Positions 8,841 to 20,191 of a stretch of DNA of 64,000 nt are shown here, piece after piece. Each line of letters starts with the position of its first letter. Position 1 is the stretch's first letter. The position numbers and the translations under genes were made by a program. This stretch comes from Melampsora larici-populina 98AG31. Lineage: Eukaryota; Basidiomycota; Pucciniomycetes; Pucciniales; Melampsoraceae. The DNA lies in the NCBI RefSeq assembly GCF_000204055.1, contig NW_006768779.1, positions 62,001-126,000 of the forward strand, given 5' to 3'. Under the pieces are notes generated by a model. The model did not search any database. It was not told where the DNA came from and worked only from the letters and a program-made list of their open reading frames with translations.

Positions 8841-11440
8841 GCTGTCAGATTATTTTTTGAAGGCATTTGAATGGGACAGTAGAGGTTTGCCCATTGGCAA
8901 CTACTGAACTCATCTGGTCATAATTCAGAATGTAACTAAAAAAGGAACATTGGATTGCTCCCAAGATTCAAGTTCCTGTGCCACTTACTATGCACTGAAT
9001 GAAATTTTATCCATGAACATTAGCCTTCTACATTTATGCCTGAAGTAAAGTGAACATTGTTCATCATCCTATGTTGTACATAAGTTCACACTGTAAATTT
9101 AATTCATTGGGCATAAGGGCGGGCTTGCCCGCCTGAGGTCTAGTTAAATAAATGTAAATGGTAAAACCCCCCACCTTGAAGCAAATACTCAGCATTTATG
9201 CCTCCCCTTAGGGCTAGACATATAAGTGCTGAGTTCCGCTTGAAAGCCGGAGGCTTCAAATGAAGGAAATTGCATAAGATATTAATCTATAGTCATGACT
9301 CATTTAATTAAAAAAATCAAAGACCAAGCAAATGATGTAAAGAAGAAAGATAATGAAGGTAGCTTTGATTAAAGAAGATAAATAATCATAAAGAACATCT
9401 ATATATATTATATGCAGAGATTTAATAAGGATATCCATGATTACTTAAGAATAAGAAAATAGGAGAAAATATATTGAGAAGATAACAAGAGAGTAACTAC
9501 TCAAAATATATGCATTGGAAAATCACATGAGTTCTATATCAATCTTCAATTATGAAAGACAAACTGAAAATGAAAATAAAGTAAAAAAAATAAGAAGATA
9601 GGAAAGGTAGTGATTTTATCAAAGCAAATGAAGATATAATAGTAATCGCAAGCAAGTATTTGTTATTTGCCTATCTTCCATATATATATGAGTAGATTGA
9701 AATCATATCAACGTTGAAGTCTATTGTATCAGAAGAAAAAGAAGAAATATTAGTTAAGTGATACCAAAATCAATTCATGAAAAAAAGAGAGGGGAGGGAG
9801 GGGGAGGAGGGGTGGAGAAAATATCAAAACAAGTGTCAGCAAGGCGTATGGTAGTATGTGGTTTATTGTTCTTAGAGCTATAGATACCATGATATGTTGA
9901 AATATATATGCTATAAAGTTTGCTTGACTGATCATATCAAAAGAAGTAATATATCAATATATGATGAAGTGAAGGGAAGAAGAATATAGAGTATTCACCA
10001 CAGGTTATCACAAACAATGTACTAATAGATTCAGTCTCCAAGTATATTGGCTATAGGGATTTAAGAAGCTTTTGAAGAATGGCGGAAATTGGCTAGGTTC
10101 CTTGGAGGCTTTTATACCTCTCCATGGCCGTTCATAGACGCATCTCAACTGAAGCATGACAAATTATATAATTTCATATTTCATCATGTGAGATTGGCTC
10201 GTGGCAACCAATGCAATGAAAAAACTTTTTACATCATCAATACATATATTTATTCCTGATCTTCAATAGATTTCTGTAAACCATTTCATATCAAATATCA
10301 AATTTATGACAGAATTGAAAGGCTAGACCGATTGATCCAAAGATTGATTATAGATATTTTACGTAATATATTTTCCAATATTCTACAATTGAAAAAAATC
10401 AAGGCTAGAATATTACATAAATTTTTCAATAGATATTTCAAAATCAATTGGAATTTAAACATTGAATATTCTAAGAATCAAATTAGCTACACCAGGGGTA
10501 AACTTCCTTGGTGTCGTCTGTCGCCGGGGACGTTTCTCACTGACATGTTTGTGTCGTGGTGGTTGATGTTCTATTATCCTAGTGGGATATGTCGACAAGG
10601 GTTCACAAGCCGCTACTCTGATTGTGCAGAGTTTGAAGCACTGCGGAACACTGTATTGTTCTTGACGAGTTGAGCTGACTCGAGTCGAGAGGAGATTTGA
10701 GAGCGACTCGTCCCCATACATACACGCTCAACTTCACCAAGATTTTTTTTCAAATTCAAGACCCGAACTTGGCCAAATCCCGCTTAAGAATCCCTGCGGT
10801 ACCGGTGGCTGTAACCGAACCAATTATTGGCCAAAAGCACCCACTCGTCATCAACACATCCTTCATTGTTACATCACCGACTGGTTCGCACCATACCAAC
10901 TTCAGCCATCTTCCCCTTTCACTAATGACCAACACGACTGCGAAATTCTCAACCCGTTTCAGGTCAAGAGCTTGGAAAAAGCAAATACAATATATCAAGG
11001 TTCAAGAAATCATCATCCGTCATCAAATCATCAAAATCAAAATCAAAGCTAATTTCAAACAAAGGAATCGAAGATCGAATTCATCAGGATGACATCGAAT
11101 CTAAATTCAAAATTTCAAAATCAAAAAAAAAAACCTACAATCAATGATCAATGAGTTAATTCTCATCTGTTTGGTGTTGTGCAGTTTTTCGAGGATTTTG
11201 ACCCTTTTTTTCGTCAAGTTTTACTTTTCAGCTCTCTCCTCATGGTCTGGACCCTCATCAGCCTCGCGGTGACATCGGCAGCCGATTCGCTCTCAGAAAT
11301 ACTTGATTTTGTTTTCTCCGTTTTGCTTCCTTCCAGACTTTCTTTCACTTACTCACTCACGCGAAGCCGAGATCACTTAATCGACCTTGAATGTAACTCT
11401 GTGCTCTTTGCCCTCTATGTGTTTGTAAATTAACTTGAAT
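8841..11440. other. A+T-rich spacer without a recognised gene
   Basis: About 2.6 kb of A+T-rich DNA. An inverted repeat at about 9174-9248 (CTTGAAGC/ACTCAGCA...TGCTGAGT/GCTTGAAA) follows a short GC palindrome, GGCGGGCTTGCCCGCC, at about 9118. Open frames of up to 131 codons at 10332-11092 show no domain I recognise and no supporting splice pattern. They might be 5' exons of the downstream gene, but I cannot show it. Confidence 0.5.
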
Positions 11441-11474
11441 TTTCTGCTTCCGTTAGAATTTCATCAACACGCTG

Positions 11475-11711
11475 ATGCGCGGGTCAAATGAGAGTGTTGG
11501 CTATGCGACGTACAAAGAGGACCACGGATTAGGCTTTTTACCAAGGACTGAGCAGGTCCTCCGGCACAAGCACTTAGGCTCAAAGGGAATTCCTTTTCGG
11601 GCCATGTATTGCGTTGTCAGTGCACAGAGTTCTGGTGATATAATGGCACACCTCCTAGATCATAGCTTGTCAGAGGCTCATTTGATCATTTCTCACATTA
11701 TCAAATTTTGA
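11475..11711 (+). other. possible upstream exon of the USP-like gene
   Basis: A 78-codon open stretch preceded by a pyrimidine-rich TTCCGTTAG acceptor-like site (about 11456) and followed by another TTCTTAG at about 11741. It has mixed amino-acid composition and no recognised domain. Its link to the gene starting at about 11771 is an inference from position and strand only. Confidence 0.25.
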
Positions 11712-11770
11712 CAAATCAACAATTAAATTATCGTGTTCTTAGACAAAAGTTCATATCGAAGAAAATCTAA

Positions 11771-13723
11771 AAAAAAAATCAAATCGAGTCAAACAAAAAA
11801 GAGCTATTTCCAGAAGTAGAAGATCGGAAGAGGAAGCTGCGAGGTTCCAGTGATTCTCCAATTCCTTGTGATTCAGAGAAGAAACTCGAGGTCCGAGAAC
11901 CATTGGCAGGTCCTTCCCAGGCCAGCGCCACAGCCTTGTTGGGTGGACCAATGGGTTCGCAGAACATCAACAGAAGCGCTCTCACTACATATCAATCTTA
12001 GTCCGCTGGCACTACCAAAGGAAACAGGAACCGATGTTGGCAGTCTGCCACCCTCAAGTGCCTCTATGCGCTGTTTGGACCTTCTTGGAGTAGGTACCTG
12101 ACTGTCAACAGCTCAAATCTAGTCAATGTTATTACTCGTCATTTCACCGCTCACTGCAACTTTGAAATTTTGGGTGAGAACAAAGGCCAAAGCACGACCC
12201 GATGGCAGCAACTTATCCACAAAGCTGTTCAGGAAAAATCCAGCTCATACCCCCTCGACGTCTTCTGTTCAGCTGATGGCTTTATTGAGCTATTACTCGC
12301 AGACATGGCAGACAACAAATGTACTCTCAGGCCATTATTTCAACACAACATAGTGAAGACCATATCTTGTCTTCGGAATTCAGATCACCTCCGAGTGAAT
12401 AACCAACGTCAAGCCACAATTCATTTGTTGCCGGCCACCTTTACCTCAGCCAACATTGCATACTCAGATGTTTCCCACGTGATATCTATGTGGATGACTG
12501 AAGGCTTTACAAAGGAAGGAGCTTTATGCGAAGATTGTCACCCAAAAGCGCAGAGAACAGAACAACCTGTTCCTAATCCTTCATTTGCGAAAAATAACAT
12601 TCAAATTGTCATTGATTCCCAATCAGCACCTTTACATCTATACTTCTTCTTAGATGGTGTTGTTGGAATGGATTCGGAAGAGCGTAAAAGGTACCAGGGC
12701 AAAACAAATTGGCCAGCTCGAATGGAACTTGGCGGTGTCGAATATGTGATGATTTCACGCGGATACTGGGCCCATTCCCATTACTGGTGTAGGGTAGTCA
12801 GGTCTGTTGAAGGGATTCTTGGTGTTTGGCATTTTGACAAGCGTGAGAATGCAGGAATCGCTCAGCTTGAAAGTGCGGACGTAACCAGCATAGGTGGTTC
12901 TTCATCTAATACTAGCTGGTTGTTTTACTCACGTATGCCGCGTGAAGACAAGACAGTACATATCAAAATATCAATTCGTAGTCTTATGAAGGTCTTCCCA
13001 AAAAACCACTCGACTATTCCCTTCCCTGTTCCCACTTGTAGATTTCCTTTTGGAGGAGGACTTCCTGAACATCATGAATATCAAGAAACTAACAAATCTT
13101 TGGAACACAAGGAAGGAGCTGATATTTTCATCAAAGTCAGTCCCAAAGAGGCTGCAATGATTGATTTGAAAGCAAAAGCAGAGGACATTGCAAAAGCTGT
13201 CCCAAAGGCGCAAAACCCAGCAAAAAAGGACGTTGAGGACGCTGTCCCAAAAGAGACCAAAAGTGAAGCAGGTTTGTGTTTAACTAATTATTGATTCTTG
13301 ATTGCAATCACTAACTTGTAGTCATCAAAATCAACCAAAGAAGATAACTCGTATGGTAGAAGCAACAACCATAACCAAGGAGGTTTTAGAGGAAAAAGAG
13401 GAGGAGGCCATGGAAGAGGCCATGATAGGAATAATCGCTACCAATCAGACTACAACCATTATAACCACGACCATCATGACCACCATGATTGCCATTATGC
13501 CCGAAATGACAAAGGAGAATCAGGCAGTCGACACCGTGGCGGAGAAGACGGATGGTACCCTAGTCGCTCCCATCGCTCACAATCACCACCACCACAAGAT
13601 AGATCTCCAAGATATTATGACAGAAAGGATAGCAGAGACGAGAGACTGGATGACTACAGAAGTAAGAGTCGGAACCCAAAAGCCCAGTCAGGAGAAAATA
13701 TGAAAAATGAAAAGAGGAAGTGA
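11771..13723 (+). CDS. USP/UCH-like (deubiquitinase-fold) protein with an RGG/RS-rich tail
   Basis: One frame is open from 11771 to 13271 except for a TAG at 11999-12001. After it comes a Cys box, NRCWQSATLKCL (Cys codon 12035), matching the ubiquitin-specific protease pattern GNxCYxNSxLQxL. A CEDC half zinc ribbon (12527-12538) follows. Then comes a His box, SHYWCRVV (His 12779), with WHFD and a terminal SWLFYSRM, which resemble the USP GHYxAyV, WyxFDD and AYxLFYxR blocks. Cys and His of the active site are thus present. A GT...TAG intron (donor 13272) leads to a tail rich in RGG, His/Tyr and RS that ends at 13723. The acceptor is uncertain: TAG at 13321 shifts frame, AAG at 13340 keeps it. 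The TAG at 11999 may be a nonsense mutation or the acceptor of a short intron. The true start is not determined. Confidence 0.55.
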
Positions 13724-13774
13724 GTTAACATACACATACAAGTCTTCCCAATAATCTTTTGCAATGAAGCCATA

Positions 13775-14295
13775 TGTTTTTTTTGGATTTGATTTTTTGT
13801 GATTTTTTTTTATTTTTTTTATTTTTTTTTATTTTTTTTTATTTGATTTGATTTTTTTTGATTCAATTTGATTTTTTTTGATTTGATTTTATTTTTTATT
13901 TTTTTTGATTTGATTTTATTTTTTTTATTTTTATTTTATTTTTTTATTTCTTTTTTATTTTTGTTATTTGATTTGTTGTGTTTTTTTTGATTTGTCTTTT
14001 TTGATTTGTTTTTTTTGATTTGTCTTTTTTGATTTATTTTTTTGATTTTATTTTTTTGATTTTATTTTTTTGATTTTATTTTTTTGATTTGTCTTTTTTG
14101 ATTTGTTTTTTTGATTTGTTCTTTTTGATTTGATTTGATTTTTTTTGATTTTATTTTATTTTTTTTATTTTTTTTGATTTTATTTTATTTTTTATTTTTG
14201 TTATTTGATTTGTTGTGATTTTTTTTGATTTGTCTTTTTTGATTTGTCTTTTTTGATTTATTTTTTTGATTTGTTCTTTTTGATTTGATTTGTAA
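13775..14295. repeat. TTTTTGATTTG low-complexity tract
   Basis: About 520 bp of nearly pure T/G/A variants of TTTTTTGATTTG and TTTTTTATTTT. No coding content; Lys/Asn-rich reverse frames merely translate the tract. Confidence 0.9.
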
Positions 14296-14695
14296 AAAAC
14301 GAGTGGTGGAGACCACAGGTCTCTGCTTTGGTAGACCCGAGTGTGATTTACATACAATTGATGTATTGTTGCAAGATTGAGATTTACATATGATTCAAGT
14401 TTTTTTAAAAAGATTTGAAAAGAAAATTCAACCAATCAATTGATCACTCAAATCAATCCTCAACAACCTTGACTTCACCAAGACTATTCTAGATCATCAT
14501 CATCATCATCAGATCAAATAAATCAAGTCAATCAAATCGAATCAAAACTCAACTTCATTCAAAACATTCAAGACAATTTATCATCTAAGAAACTCAACCC
14601 TGACTTCATCAATACCATCTAAAAAGTATTGCTTTTGACCAATATTCAAGACTTGTTTTCTCATCATCAGTATTTGTATATCAACTTGTTCATCA

Positions 14696-16710
14696 ATGGT
14701 ACCTCTTGGACCAGTTCTGGATAGTAACTCATCTGATACATTATTTCAAAATTTAGAACAATTAAAGTTATCATTGACAGATCAAGATTCATTAAAATCA
14801 AGATTATGAAAGGAAGATGGAAATCACTTTGAAAACTCAATCCAATACCAACTCACACAACCGACGATTATTAACACAAGTAACTGAATTAATTATTAAA
14901 AGTGAAGAATTAGCAAAATCAGAAACTGACTGGAAACTCTTATCGCAAGTTGAAAGAAAAGAAAAAGAACTAATAAAAACATCATTTGAGATTGATCAAT
15001 TGAAAGTTTGGAGATTCATTGAATGCTAAAATCAGTACATTGGTGCATCAGTTATCTTTGAATGAGATTGAAACAAAAAACCTCAAAGAAAAATTAAATT
15101 TATCTGAAATTGAAGTGGAAAGCGATGAAGATCGAAATGAAGATCAAAATGATTTAGATAAATGTAAGATATTAATTCAAGATTTAAAATCACGATTAAA
15201 GTTATGATTGGCCAATGAAGATTTATTAAAATCAAGATTAAATGAAGAAGAAAAAGACTTTGAAAGGATGGTCAAGGTCCTTTTGAGAACTTCATCTAAT
15301 GTGACTTTACACAAACAACGATTATTAACACAAGTAACTGAATTAAATATCAAAGATAAAGAATGGGCAAGAAGAGGGACTGAATTAAAATCTTTATTGG
15401 ATACTGAAAGAAGAGAAAAAGCTAGAATGAAAACATCTTTTGAGATTGATAAATCAGAATATCAGATCAAATTAAATTCATTGGAATTTGAAATCAGTAA
15501 ATTAAGAAAGCAATTGCCTTTAGATGAAAAAATGGAAGAAAAATCCAATTTGTATGAAACTGAAGTAGAAAAATTGAAGATCGATTTAATGAATTCAGAA
15601 AATCAAAATCAAAATTTGATAGAAGAATTGGGTATTTCAATGGTGAATTTTGAAAAACTTGTAACTGAGAACCAATCACTTTCTCATACTCATCAGTAAG
15701 CTTTTGGATTATCTCAATTTCAATTAAAGAATTTTGTTATACTGATTCCCTTTACCTCACAGCTTTGTTTTGTTGGAAGAAATTTAAATAAAAAATATCA
15801 ATCAACTTTAACAAAATTAAATAAATCATCTTCAAAAGTCAGTGAATTGGAAGAGCAAATCAGAACACTTGATAGAGAACTAAAAAATCCACGTCAAGTT
15901 TCAAGCAAACATTTGGATTCATCATTAGATTCTTCAAACACGATTAACACCAATTAGATTTCAGGTGAAAGCGTAAAGAGATCTAAAAAGGTCAAAGTGC
16001 TTATGAAACCACTTAATAGGTCTAAAAAACCTACATCCACTCAAATTCAATCAGTAAGTGTATTTCCATCAAACCTTTCTAGATTCAAGAAGATGTGTAA
16101 CTGATCTGATTTGAATTTGTTCATTGAACAATAGAAGACAAATCAAAGTGACAAAGTTGGACTAGATTCAGATCTTGAAGAAGAACAAACAGGCATTGAT
16201 TTAAATCGAATGATCCCCAATGATGGATGGATTTTGATTAGTGGATGTATTACTAAACCAAATCAACCACCTTTGGTTGATACTCATAATCCATATTCTG
16301 AACCTAATCCGACCACTTCATCTGGATCATCTCGCACAATCAACTTGCATTTTACAAAACAAAAAGATAATCAAACTAAACCGACAGGAAAAAGAAAAGT
16401 CAATACTATAGATATAACTTCAGATGATGATGAAGATAATGTAGGACTTGATAAAAGGAACAGAGAAGATGAAGATTATAAAGAAGCACATGTGAAGAAG
16501 TCAAGGGGTAGACCAAAGAAACAGAAGATAAATGAAGAACAAGATGAGGTTAGGAAAGAGAATTTTATATCTAAAAATATTGTTCCTAGACCTAGAAACA
16601 AAGGAAAGAAGATAGTGGGCAAAGCAGGAATTGGAGCAGAAGTAGTAGCGGTAGATGGTGGTGGTAAACACGCAAAAGAAGGCAAAGATAATAGTGGTGG
16701 GTGGGATTGA
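14696..16710 (+). pseudogene. broken coiled-coil / AT-hook nuclear protein gene
   Basis: Starts at ATG 14696 (MVPLGPVLDS). Long heptad-like Leu/Glu/Lys stretches at 14817-15207 and 15208-15699 predict a coiled coil. An intron at about 15699-15761 (GTAAGC...CACAG) leads to more coiled coil. A basic segment and an acidic tail follow (16210-16709), with an AT-hook-like SRGRPKKQK near 16501, suggesting a nuclear, DNA-associated protein. The 14760-15000 and 15225-15460 parts are diverged duplicates (RLLTQVTEL... and KTSFEID occur in both). A TGA at 14807, frame changes near 15026, a TGA at 15205 and a TAG near 15956 break the frame. I do not recognise the family. Confidence 0.5.
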
Positions 16711-17640
16711 TGATATCAATACTAAAAGGTTTGTCAATTTTTTATTTATTTTTTTGGATTTCATTTAAGACTTAACATCCTTCTTTTGTTTAGGGGTTGT
16801 GAATGATATAGATAAGGTAAGATCTTTAATATTGAGAATAAAAGTGGCAGTCAATGTACATAGCTGTGATCACTCATCACTTGGAGAGCAATCAATACCA
16901 CCTATGCCTCAAGCAAGACCAAATGAGGCCCAAGAGGGTCATAATCCTCATCAACACCAATTGTTTGAATATCACAGAAAGTAAGTTCAAGTTGAACCCC
17001 CAAGCCTTGGCTAAATCTATGTAGCAATATCAATTCAGCCTCTGAATCAACTTGTCTCTCCCCAATTCTGACTCTGATTTAAACCCATCATCTATCCTGG
17101 ACAACAAAGCCAATTGGCTGAATCACTCTTGAATTTTGATTCAAGCATCTCTGATACAAATGATCTGGATTTAACATTCTCACTCAGTCTTGCAAGAGGA
17201 TCAAAATTCATGTCACTTCCCATCAAGACTCAATTTCAAATCAATCAGATTTAACAATGACACAAGGAGCTTGATGATGCCATCATAGATACTTCAGCTT
17301 ATTGTAAGGCACACCAGGAAATCAAATCCAGTTACTATCAAAGGATATAACAGGCGCAGACTCATACATGAGTTCAACAATATTTGACACAACCTCAACC
17401 TCACCCACCCAAGGTCTTGTACTCTGCAAGCTTCTGTAGGCACTGTTGCTTCCTACTGGCTGTTGTGGCAACTTAATCTTCTCTCCCTCTTGAGTCAAGG
17501 ACTTCTGGTATTGAGTAGAAGACTTAATCAATGACTATCTAGAACTTCAAGATCAAGCTTTATTACATCTTAAATTCATGAAGAATGTTACAAAATGAAG
17601 ATGAAGAGTTAGTTTGAGTGTTATTAGAAATTAAAGTTTT
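16711..17640. other. spacer without a recognised gene
   Basis: A+T-rich DNA between the coiled-coil gene and the DIRS-like remnant. Short frames (16799-16984 plus, 17322-17531 minus) show no domain. The first could be a terminal exon of the upstream gene (a TTTAG acceptor precedes it), but this is unsupported. Confidence 0.4.
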
Positions 17641-17961
17641 GAAGATTGTTACAAATGAAGACATGAAGGATTATGTGGAAATTAGGGAGTTGTTCAAATG
17701 AGGATTTATTGGTTGCTTTGGGAATAAGTGGTACATGACTTGAGTTTTCTTTTGATCTGCTTGTTAACTCTCCTAGACAGGCAACACGCCAGTAAGCAAC
17801 TAGGACTAAAGTGGTTAGCACTTTCAAATCAATCTCTTGTTTGGCAATGTCGGGGATGAGAGAAAGGAGGGCTTTGGGGGGGCTGGTTGGCAATTGGCTT
17901 TGTTGACAGGAGCTCGTGCTTCTAGCTTCTTTGATGCGCGCAGTAGTGTCTTCAGGCACGT
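17641..17961 (-). pseudogene. tyrosine recombinase of a DIRS-like element, middle part
   Basis: Minus-strand reading from 17961 gives LKTLLRASKKLEARAPVNKA. After a frame change at the G run 17876-17883 it gives IDLKVLTTLVLVAYWRVACL then GELT. These match the core-binding/catalytic boundary of the tyrosine recombinases (YR) of basidiomycete DIRS-like elements, where a catalytic Arg is expected just before LGEL; here that position reads Cys. The N-terminal part of the same gene lies 10.6 kb away at 28569-28772, separated by the LTR element inserted at ACGT. The C-terminal HxxR and Tyr parts are not found, so the gene is truncated and frameshifted. Confidence 0.65.
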
Positions 17962-19820
17962 TGTAGAACTCCTACGCAGTGTAGCGTAGGCTGAGCCGGA
18001 GAGGGGAAGAATCACCACTCGTGAGACCGGATGAAACTCAGGTGCTGTGAAGCTGCCCTCGTCCTTCAAAAATGATTTCGAGATTTAAGATGAGGTGTCT
18101 CTACTCTCACTTCTTTGTCTTTTTAAGGTTTCCCGAAACCTATTTTACACCACACGGTTGGATGCGCAGCACTGAGCGGAGTCTAACACTATTACACACA
18201 ACTCTTCACGAGTTTGTAGTATATGTAAACTCAAGTTTGTTGATTTCCGCAAGGTTGTAACACACTGGTACAGGTCTGGGATGAATTTCTGACCCCGACT
18301 CGACCCGGCCTCGACTTGGATCAAGAGGCGGGTTGTTGATGTGATTTTAAAACTTCTAATTCTTTTACAATGTCCCGACTAGATTGTGACCAAGCTCAGC
18401 CTCCACTAATCTTTAAAAAACACTACAACAACAACAATTCTTTTAACTACTTTTGAAAACAAACAAACAAAGTAAGTCTTTTAACTCTTTTCTTCCGCAC
18501 AAAATACAACTTCAAATAACTAGTTATCCTTCACAATGATAACAATTTTAACACTTGATTTTTTTTATATAGGAACTTCTCGAACACACAGATTTACTAG
18601 CACAAAGCACACACTGAGAACGATTTCTCTTCGACTGAACAGGACCACGAAAACGAAGACAGTACACTTTGATTTGAATCTACTCGATTCGTACACACAC
18701 AAACAAACAGACACACAATTGGACACAAAAATCCCATCCACAATAATTCGATACTCAAAATTCCCTTTCGAACAGCCCTTCTTATACCTTTTGATTCCTC
18801 AGTTTCATCTCATTACGCGGCCTCAATCTCCAACCTCAACGTTTTCCTCCGACCGATTGTTCTCGAAACCGATTTATCATTTAATCAATATGTAAGTGTT
18901 TTTATTTCCTTCTCTTATCTGTTTTCTTTATATCGCTCATCGTTTCAAATTCATTTCTCTTTTCTTATTCTCAACCCCTTCTAGTTTAACTCTCCATCTT
19001 CGATCCCAGCCTCTTTCAACTGCAGCCTTCAAACTTTCACATCACGGCTACTTATCTCGTAACTGATTCCTATCACACGTCATTTCAATCTCAAAGCTTG
19101 ATCTTACACGCCAAGAGGTGAGTCTTGTAGGTTCATTCCTGATTTGCTTTTTGATTTCACGCTCTACTAACATCTTTTCTCTTTATCTTTTCTAAGTAGA
19201 TTCCCCAAAATCAGTCTTCCTATGTCATCTTTTGAATTCGATCTAAATCCCTCATTCAAATTTGAACCAAAGTGAGTCTTGGCTTATCCCTTTCATAGAC
19301 ACACCTCCGATCCACCCGCTTCTGACCTCTGAATTGTACTCTTCTCTGTATGTAACTCGTCTTCTCCAACTATCTCTTTATTTCCATACTTTATCTCCTC
19401 GATTCCAGCTTTTCGTCCCTTATTAAGGTTTACTTCACTCTTATGCTCTCCACTACCTTGATGATACCCTTTTGTTATTTTAATTTTCTATCTTTGATAT
19501 GTATTTTTCTCAATGTGTCTTGTCTCCGACTTGACTCCTTTACTTTGCTTTGCTCAAATCCTCGATCTGTATTATATTCACGTTATCATTCTTTGTTTTA
19601 AACTATCTGAATCACTTTGTTATCATGTCTGACTTTGTATGATATCACTTAAGAAAGTTGAAATGACACAATAAAGTTTTCTGGCTACCTTTGTTGACTA
19701 TCATCTTGACCAGAGCTTCTCAGAGCTTGAAATCTGCTCTCAGCAAGTAAGACTTTGAGCTTCTCAAGCCCTTCTTCGTGTATATAAAGGTGAGGGTGAT
19801 GGTGTGTTCTGATCACCACA
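17962..19820 (-). repeat. 3' LTR of the Gag-protease element
   Basis: 1,859 bp; reads TGTAGAAC...ATCACCACA on the plus strand. It differs from the other LTR at about 18050, 18369 and 19334 (all C/T or G/A). On the plus strand it carries several intron-like GT(A/G)AGT...(C/T)TAG pairs and a short frame beginning MSSFEFDLNPSF (19223), which hints at transcription opposite to gag. Confidence 0.93.
19781..19788 (+). promoter_or_regulatory. TATA box in the LTR facing the antisense gene
   Basis: TATATAAA lies about 32 bp inside the LTR edge, upstream of the plus-strand Cys-rich gene. A start site 25-35 bp downstream would fall at the LTR/interior junction. The core is near-palindromic (TATATA) and could serve both strands. 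The other LTR has the same box at 28529-28536, facing out into the flank. Confidence 0.4.
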
Positions 19821-19835
19821 TCCTACCCCAACTTC
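19821..19835 (-). other. polypurine-like tract of the Gag-protease element
   Basis: Minus-strand sequence GAAGTTGGGGTAGGA abuts the 3' LTR in element orientation. It is purine-rich but not a pure polypurine tract. Confidence 0.5.
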
Positions 19836-20191
19836 AAATTCGTCCCGAATCAAGAAACTCAGTGATCAGAGCACATCATCTTTCCAGTCTTGATTAACTT
19901 ATTTAAATCTAGTGTGTTATAGCGCTCCTCTTAATCCTATCGATGCTCGGCCTCTTTTACTTAAATGCTGATGTTTGCCTTTTAATGCTCTTTACACTTA
20001 TCTTTCACACCCTTTCTAGCCCCCAACTTCCATACTAACTTCTCGATCGAACTTTTAGTTACTCATCTTTTAATAAAAAAAACCTCAACAAGTTTGTCTC
20101 CCATCTTTACCTATTGATATAGTCCCAATATCAACGATGCTCTCCTTTTCCTTACTGTACTTCGCTTATCCTTCTCACTCCTCTAGCCGCG

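Noticed and set aside
9110..9140. GC palindrome considered as a terminator or tRNA arm
   Set aside because: No tRNA cloverleaf could be completed around it and no Pol III boxes were seen.
13302..13703. Plus-strand frame rich in Thr/Glu/Ile overlapping the USP-like gene's last exon
   Set aside because: The neighbouring frame gives an RGG/RS-type tail ending in a proper stop and reads far more naturally; this one is its shadow.
14151..14435. Lys/Ile-rich minus-strand frame
   Set aside because: Translation of the TTTTTGATTTG tract.
18536..18895. 119-codon plus-strand frame in the LTR, repeated at 27284-27643
   Set aside because: Lies in an LTR, Thr/Ser/Leu-rich with no domain. Kept only as a hint of plus-strand transcription, not as a gene.
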